Assembly: GCA_047605605.1 (NCBI GenBank)
Contig: JASGFG010000080.1
Coordinates: forward strand, 1 to 17,548
From: JAATGA01 sp047605605
GTDB taxonomy: Bacteria > Pseudomonadota > Alphaproteobacteria > Rhodobacterales > Rhodobacteraceae
Length of the DNA stretch: 17,548 nucleotides
Direction: 5' to 3'
The position numbers were made by a program, and so were the translations under genes. Below are positions 14,298 through 17,548 of this stretch, piece after piece. Under the pieces are notes generated by a model. That model saw only the letters and a program-made list of their open reading frames with translations, had not been told where the DNA came from and did no database searches. Position 1 is the stretch's first letter. The number at the start of each line of letters is the position of its first letter.

Positions 14298-14360
14298 AAT
14301 ATCCTCAGGGGGTGAATTGGCCGCAGGCCAAGAGGGGGCGCGAGCGCCCCCTGCCCGCCC
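14298..14360. repeat. Intergenic repeat behind mcm, with two hairpins
   Basis: TTGGCC-GCA-GGCCAA (14317-14331) and GGGGGCG-CGAG-CGCCCCC (14334-14351) are perfect stem-loops. The block repeats the layout found behind rluD (3787-3845), including CTGCCC(C)GCCCCT running into the stop codon of the minus-strand gene. It shares TGGCCGCAGGCCA with 704-716. It lies between the convergent small secreted protein gene and mcm, so it is likely a bidirectional terminator. Confidence 0.6.
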
Positions 14361-16490
14361 CTACCCCCGCGCCGCGCGGATCAGGTTCAGGATGTCCTTC
14401 GCCGCCGCCGGAATGTTCGTCCCCGGCCCGAAGATCGCCTTGACCCCGTGGTCATACAGGTACTGGTAATCCTGCTGCGGAATGACCCCGCCGCAGATCA
14501 CCAGAATATCCCCGGCCCCCGCATCCTTCAGCGCCTGCACCAGCTTCGGCGCCAGAGTCTTGTGCCCCGCGGCTTGCGAGCTGATGCCCACCACATGCAC
14601 GTCGTTGTCGATTGCGTCCTGCGCCGCCTCCTCGGGCGTCTGGAACAGCGGTCCCACATCCACGTCGAACCCGATGTCGGCAAAGGCGGTGGCGATCACC
14701 TTGGCCCCCCGGTCATGCCCGTCCTGCCCCATCTTGACCACCAGCATCCGCGGGCGGCGGCCTTCCTCTTCGGCAAAGGCTTCCACATCGCGCTGTATCT
14801 GCGCGAACCCTTCGTCGCCCTCATAGGCGGCCCCGTAGACCCCGGCCAATGTCTTCACCTCTGCCCTGTGGCGCCCGAACGTGCCTTCCATCGCCAGCGA
14901 AATCTCCCCCACGCTGGCCCGCGCGCGGGCGCATTCCACCGCTGCCTCCAGCAGGTTGCCGCCCTCGACGGTGCGGCGGCCCAGTTCCAGCAGCGCCGCC
15001 TCACAGGCCGCCTCGTCCCGCGTGGCGCGGGTGTGTTCCAGCCGGGCGATCTGCGCCTCGCGCACTTTCACGTTGTCGATGTCCAGAATGTCGATCGGGT
15101 CCTGCTTCGCCAGCCGGTATTTGTTCACCCCGACAATCACCTCCTGCCCCCGGTCGATCTGCGCCTGACGCCGGGCCGCCGTCTCCTCGATCCGCAGCTT
15201 GGGCATACCGCTGGCAACGGCCTTGGTCATGCCGCCCATGGCCTCGACTTCCTCGATCAGCTTCCAGGCCTCATCGGCCAATTGCGCGGTCAGGCTTTCG
15301 ACGTAATAGCTGCCCGCCAGCGGATCGACCACATGGGTGATTCCGGTTTCTTCCTGCAAGATCAGCTGCGTATTCCGCGCAATCCGCGCAGAGAACTCGG
15401 TCGGCAGGGCAATCGCCTCGTCCAGCGCATTGGTGTGCAGCGACTGCGTGCCGCCCAGTGCCGCCGCCATCGCCTCATAAGCCGTGCGGATGATGTTGTT
15501 GTAGGGGTCCTGTTCCTGCAACGACACGCCACTGGTCTGGCAATGCGTCCGCAGCATCAGGCTTCCCGCCTTTTTCGGCTGAAACTCCGACATGATGCGA
15601 TGCCACAGCATCCGCGCGGCGCGCAGCTTGGCCGCCTCCATGAAAAAGTTCATGCCGATGGCGAAAAAGAACGACAGCCGCCCGGCGAAATCGTCGACGT
15701 TCATCCCCCGCGCAATCGCCGCCCGCACATATTCCCGCCCGTCGGCCAGGGTATAGGCCAGCTCCTGCACAAGGTTCGCGCCCGCCTCCTGCATGTGATA
15801 GCCGGAGATCGAGATCGAGTTGAACTTGGGCATTTCCTTCGACGTATATTCGATGATGTCGGCGATGATCCGCATCGAGGGTTCGGGCGGATAGACGTAA
15901 GTGTTCCGCACCATGAACTCTTTCAGGATGTCGTTCTGGATCGTGCCCGACAGAACCGATCGGGGATGCCCCTGCTCCTCGCCCGTGACGATGAAGTTCG
16001 CCAGGATCGGGATCACCGCGCCGTTCATCGTCATGGAAACGCTGACTTTATCCAGCGGGATGCCGTCGAACAGGATCTTCATGTCCTCGACCGAGTCGAT
16101 GGCGACGCCCGCCTTGCCGACATCGCCCACGACGCGCGGGTGGTCGCTGTCATAGCCCCTGTGGGTGGCCAGATCGAAGGCCACGGAAACCCCCTGCTGC
16201 CCGGCGGCGAGCGCCTTGCGGTAAAAGGCGTTCGATTCCTCGGCCGTCGAAAAGCCCGCATATTGACGGATCGTCCAGGGGCGGCCCGCATACATCGTGG
16301 CCTTCACCCCGCGGGTGAAGGGCGCGAGGCCCGGCAGGCTGTCCATATGCGCCAGACCGGCTGTATCCGCGCCGGTGTAAAGCGGCTTGACCTCGATCCC
16401 CTCCAGCGTCTGCCAGTTCAGGGTTTCGGGGTCTGCGCCCTTCAATTCTTTCGTCGCCGCCGCGCGCCATGCGTCCAGATTATCCGACAT
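14361..16490 (-). CDS. mcm: Methylmalonyl-CoA mutase (B12-dependent, single-chain)
   Basis: Predicted 709 residues. It interconverts (R)-methylmalonyl-CoA and succinyl-CoA with adenosylcobalamin, the last step of propionyl-CoA use and part of the ethylmalonyl-CoA pathway. The substrate barrel fills about 1-550, with KATMYAGRPWTIRQYAGF near the N-terminus (its Tyr matches the substrate-contacting Tyr of characterised mutases) and LMLRTHCQTSG in the middle. The cobalamin domain (about 575-709) has DGHDRG with the cobalt-binding His592 and a GISSQAAGH segment. Sequence details fit methylmalonyl rather than ethylmalonyl-CoA or isobutyryl-CoA mutase. ATG 16490 has AGGGA 5 nt upstream. It is co-oriented with the carboxylase gene fragment at the right edge. 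Confidence 0.97.
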   Translation of the reverse strand: MSDNLDAWRAAATKELKGADPETLNWQTLEGIEVKPLYTGADTAGLAHMDSLPGLAPFTRGVKATMYAGRPWTIRQYAGFSTAEESNAFYRKALAAGQQGVSVAFDLATHRGYDSDHPRVVGDVGKAGVAIDSVEDMKILFDGIPLDKVSVSMTMNGAVIPILANFIVTGEEQGHPRSVLSGTIQNDILKEFMVRNTYVYPPEPSMRIIADIIEYTSKEMPKFNSISISGYHMQEAGANLVQELAYTLADGREYVRAAIARGMNVDDFAGRLSFFFAIGMNFFMEAAKLRAARMLWHRIMSEFQPKKAGSLMLRTHCQTSGVSLQEQDPYNNIIRTAYEAMAAALGGTQSLHTNALDEAIALPTEFSARIARNTQLILQEETGITHVVDPLAGSYYVESLTAQLADEAWKLIEEVEAMGGMTKAVASGMPKLRIEETAARRQAQIDRGQEVIVGVNKYRLAKQDPIDILDIDNVKVREAQIARLEHTRATRDEAACEAALLELGRRTVEGGNLLEAAVECARARASVGEISLAMEGTFGRHRAEVKTLAGVYGAAYEGDEGFAQIQRDVEAFAEEEGRRPRMLVVKMGQDGHDRGAKVIATAFADIGFDVDVGPLFQTPEEAAQDAIDNDVHVVGISSQAAGHKTLAPKLVQALKDAGAGDILVICGGVIPQQDYQYLYDHGVKAIFGPGTNIPAAAKDILNLIRAARG

Positions 16491-16532
16491 GTCCGTCCCT
16501 CGTTCCCGTGGCCGGGCGCACCCGGCAAATCC

Positions 16533-16561
16533 CTTGGGTTCCCGCGCGCCCTGCCCTATAT
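16533..16561 (+). promoter_or_regulatory. Candidate promoter of the DUF4174-like gene
   Basis: CTTGGG (16533-16538), 17 nt, then CTATAT (16556-16561), close to the alphaproteobacterial consensus CTTGAC-N17-CTATAT. Transcription would begin near 16568, leaving a leader of about 14 nt that holds the GGAGG at 16573-16577. On the opposite strand I see no equally clear promoter for mcm. A palindrome GCCGGG-CGCA-CCCGGC lies at 16511-16526 between the divergent genes. Confidence 0.6.
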
Positions 16562-16581
16562 CGGTGGGAACCGGAGGCGCG

Positions 16582-17019
16582 ATGAAACCCGTTCAAATCC
16601 TTGCCCTTGCGGCCCTTCTGCCCCTGGCCGCGATGGCGCAGGCGGCCGATCCCGTCGCCCCCATTCCGGCAACCGAGGCGGACCCCGCGTCCTTCCTGTG
16701 GCACCAGCGGCCCATCGTGGTGTTCGCCAACACGCCCGAAGATGCGAATTTCATCCGCCAGATCGAGCTTCTGTCCCGTGCCCCCGCCGATCTGGCCGAA
16801 CGCGACGCGGTGGTGATCACCGACACCGACCCCGCCGCACGCAGCCCGTTCCGCCAGCAGCTGCGCCCCAACGGCTTTGCCATCATCGTGCTGGACAAGG
16901 ACGGCAAGCCCTTGCTGCGCAAACCCCTGCCCCGCGACGTGCGCGAGATCACCCATACCATCGACCGTTCCCCCCTGCGCCGGCAGGAGATGCTGGAGAG
17001 GCGTCCTGCGGGGCGATAG
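16582..17019 (+). CDS. Secreted DUF4174-like protein
   Basis: Predicted 145 residues. A signal peptide covers about 1-22 (cleavage after AQA), so the protein is probably periplasmic. The mature part has PIVVFANTPEDANFIRQIELL, a central ERDAVVITDTD strand, IIVLDKDGKPLLRK, and the ending DRSPLRRQEML that resembles the C-terminal signature of DUF4174. No Cys is present, so no thioredoxin-type redox centre. Function is unknown. ATG 16582 has GGAGG 4 nt upstream. It is divergent from mcm and converges with the membrane-protein gene after 7 bp, and so interrupts an otherwise minus-strand propionyl-CoA locus. Confidence 0.8.
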   Translation: MKPVQILALAALLPLAAMAQAADPVAPIPATEADPASFLWHQRPIVVFANTPEDANFIRQIELLSRAPADLAERDAVVITDTDPAARSPFRQQLRPNGFAIIVLDKDGKPLLRKPLPRDVREITHTIDRSPLRRQEMLERRPAGR

Positions 17020-17026
17020 CGGCGGT

Positions 17027-17425
17027 TCATGCCGGATTTCCCGACGACTGCAACATCGCCCACGTCACCAGCCCGCTGATCCCAAAGATCAGCAGCCCCG
17101 CCATGGCCGGTGACAGCAGGTTCAGCATGGTCGCGCCCAACCCGCCCCAGACCAGCAACACCGCCACGACTGATCCATAGAGCCAAAAGCCCCACGCGGG
17201 CCATGTGCCCAGACCCACCCTGCGTCCCGCCGCCAGCACGACAAGGGCGACCGAGACCGGCAGCACCGTTCCCGCCACCGCCATTACCACCAGCCGCGCC
17301 AGATCGCCCGATGGATCGGAGCCGCCAAAGTGCAGGACGCCGCCGATCACCACGCCCGCCGCCAACCCCGCCGCCAGAACGGCGGCAGGCCAGACCCAAA
17401 GAAAGGTCCGGACGGCGGCGCGCAT
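17027..17425 (-). CDS. Four-helix membrane protein of unknown function
   Basis: Predicted 132 residues with about four hydrophobic segments, near 8-32 (LWVWPAAVLAAGLAAGVVIGGVL), 43-66 (ARLVVMAVAGTVLPVSVALVVLAA), 76-96 (WPAWGFWLYGSVVAVLLVWGG) and 102-125 (LLSPAMAGLLIFGISGLVTWAML). Little lies outside the membrane. I do not recognise the family. The ATG (17425..17423) directly follows the carboxylase stop codon (17428..17426) with no gap; GGAG lies 9 nt upstream, inside the carboxylase gene. This points to co-translation with the carboxylase subunit. A second ATG at 17429 is in another frame that gives no plausible protein. Confidence 0.78.
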   Translation of the reverse strand: MRAAVRTFLWVWPAAVLAAGLAAGVVIGGVLHFGGSDPSGDLARLVVMAVAGTVLPVSVALVVLAAGRRVGLGTWPAWGFWLYGSVVAVLLVWGGLGATMLNLLSPAMAGLLIFGISGLVTWAMLQSSGNPA

Positions 17426-17548
17426 TCATTCAAACTCCATGATCACATCATCGACCTTGAGGCTCGCCCCCGCCGCCGCGTTGATCTTTTTCACCACGCC
17501 CTTGCGTTCGGCCTTGAGGATGTTTTCCATCTTCATCGCCTCGACCGT
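17426..17548 (-). CDS. pccA: Biotin-carrier C-terminus of an acyl-CoA carboxylase alpha subunit, probably propionyl-CoA carboxylase; partial
   Basis: The frame is open from the right edge to TGA at 17428..17426, giving the last 40 residues. They begin TVEAMKMEN, the biotinyl-domain signature, with the biotinylated Lys encoded at 17533..17531, and end VDDVIMEFE. This is the swinging-arm domain that carries CO2 between the carboxylase and transferase sites. A biotin-dependent acyl-CoA carboxylase alpha subunit is certain by motif. Propionyl-CoA carboxylase is inferred from mcm about 0.9 kb downstream, since PccAB plus mutase turns propionyl-CoA into succinyl-CoA. Methylcrotonyl- or acetyl-CoA carboxylase are less likely alternatives. 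Confidence 0.88.
   Translation of the reverse strand, partial: TVEAMKMENILKAERKGVVKKINAAAGASLKVDDVIMEFE

Noticed and set aside
14448..17180. A 910-codon open frame on the plus strand, antisense to mcm
   Set aside because: It mirrors the codon bias of mcm in a high-GC genome, has an Arg/His/Gln/Pro-rich composition with no family motifs, and crosses several real genes. mcm itself has all expected catalytic motifs.

Overview
The window looks like ordinary core chromosome of a high-GC alphaproteobacterium of the Rhodobacterales (Rhodobacteraceae: Rhodobacter, Paracoccus, Tabrizicola or a relative). The support is base composition, an RpoH resembling the Rhodobacter RpoHI type, the neighbourhood rpoH / rluD / small DUF6476-like membrane protein, the run AI-2E permease / hdaA / ppk / ppx, a propionyl-CoA locus (pccA, mcm), and intergenic hairpin repeats of a kind common in this family. 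I see no phage, transposon, CRISPR array, defence locus, tRNA or rRNA.

Left part (1-5208). The window opens inside the 3' end of an M3-family oligoendopeptidase gene (plus strand). It is followed by a gene-free stretch of about 320 bp made of inverted repeats. Four minus-strand genes follow in map order: a Gfo/Idh/MocA oxidoreductase, a small lipoprotein, the heat-shock sigma factor rpoH (apparently starting at TTG) and the 23S rRNA pseudouridine synthase gene rluD. The rluD start codon overlaps the start codon of a plus-strand membrane-protein gene within the tetramer CATG, so no DNA separates the two divergent genes.

Middle part (5287-14268), all plus strand. An AI-2E-family permease gene overlaps hdaA (regulatory inactivation of DnaA) by 4 bp. 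Polyphosphate kinase (ppk) comes next, preceded by what looks like three tandem Pho-box units. Exopolyphosphatase (ppx) then begins a tightly packed set: a VOC protein, a GNAT acetyltransferase, a soluble TerB-DnaJ protein and an endonuclease/exonuclease/phosphatase-family enzyme, with start/stop overlaps of 1 or 4 nt or gaps of at most about 30 nt. A small secreted protein of unknown function follows. Polyphosphate is therefore made and degraded by adjacent genes, with a likely phosphate-starvation switch in front of the synthetic one.

Right part (14361-17548). Methylmalonyl-CoA mutase (mcm), a four-helix membrane protein and the biotin-carrying 3' end of a carboxylase alpha subunit (most likely pccA) are on the minus strand. 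A secreted DUF4174-like protein is inserted on the plus strand between mcm and the membrane protein. Together pccA and mcm carry out the propionyl-CoA to succinyl-CoA steps, which in this group also close the ethylmalonyl-CoA pathway.

No clearly new multi-gene system is visible. The most noteworthy points are regulatory or architectural: the Pho-box array in front of a near-leaderless ppk, the zero-spacer divergent rluD start, the TTG start of rpoH overlapped by a two-codon ORF, and a family of hairpin repeats at gene ends.
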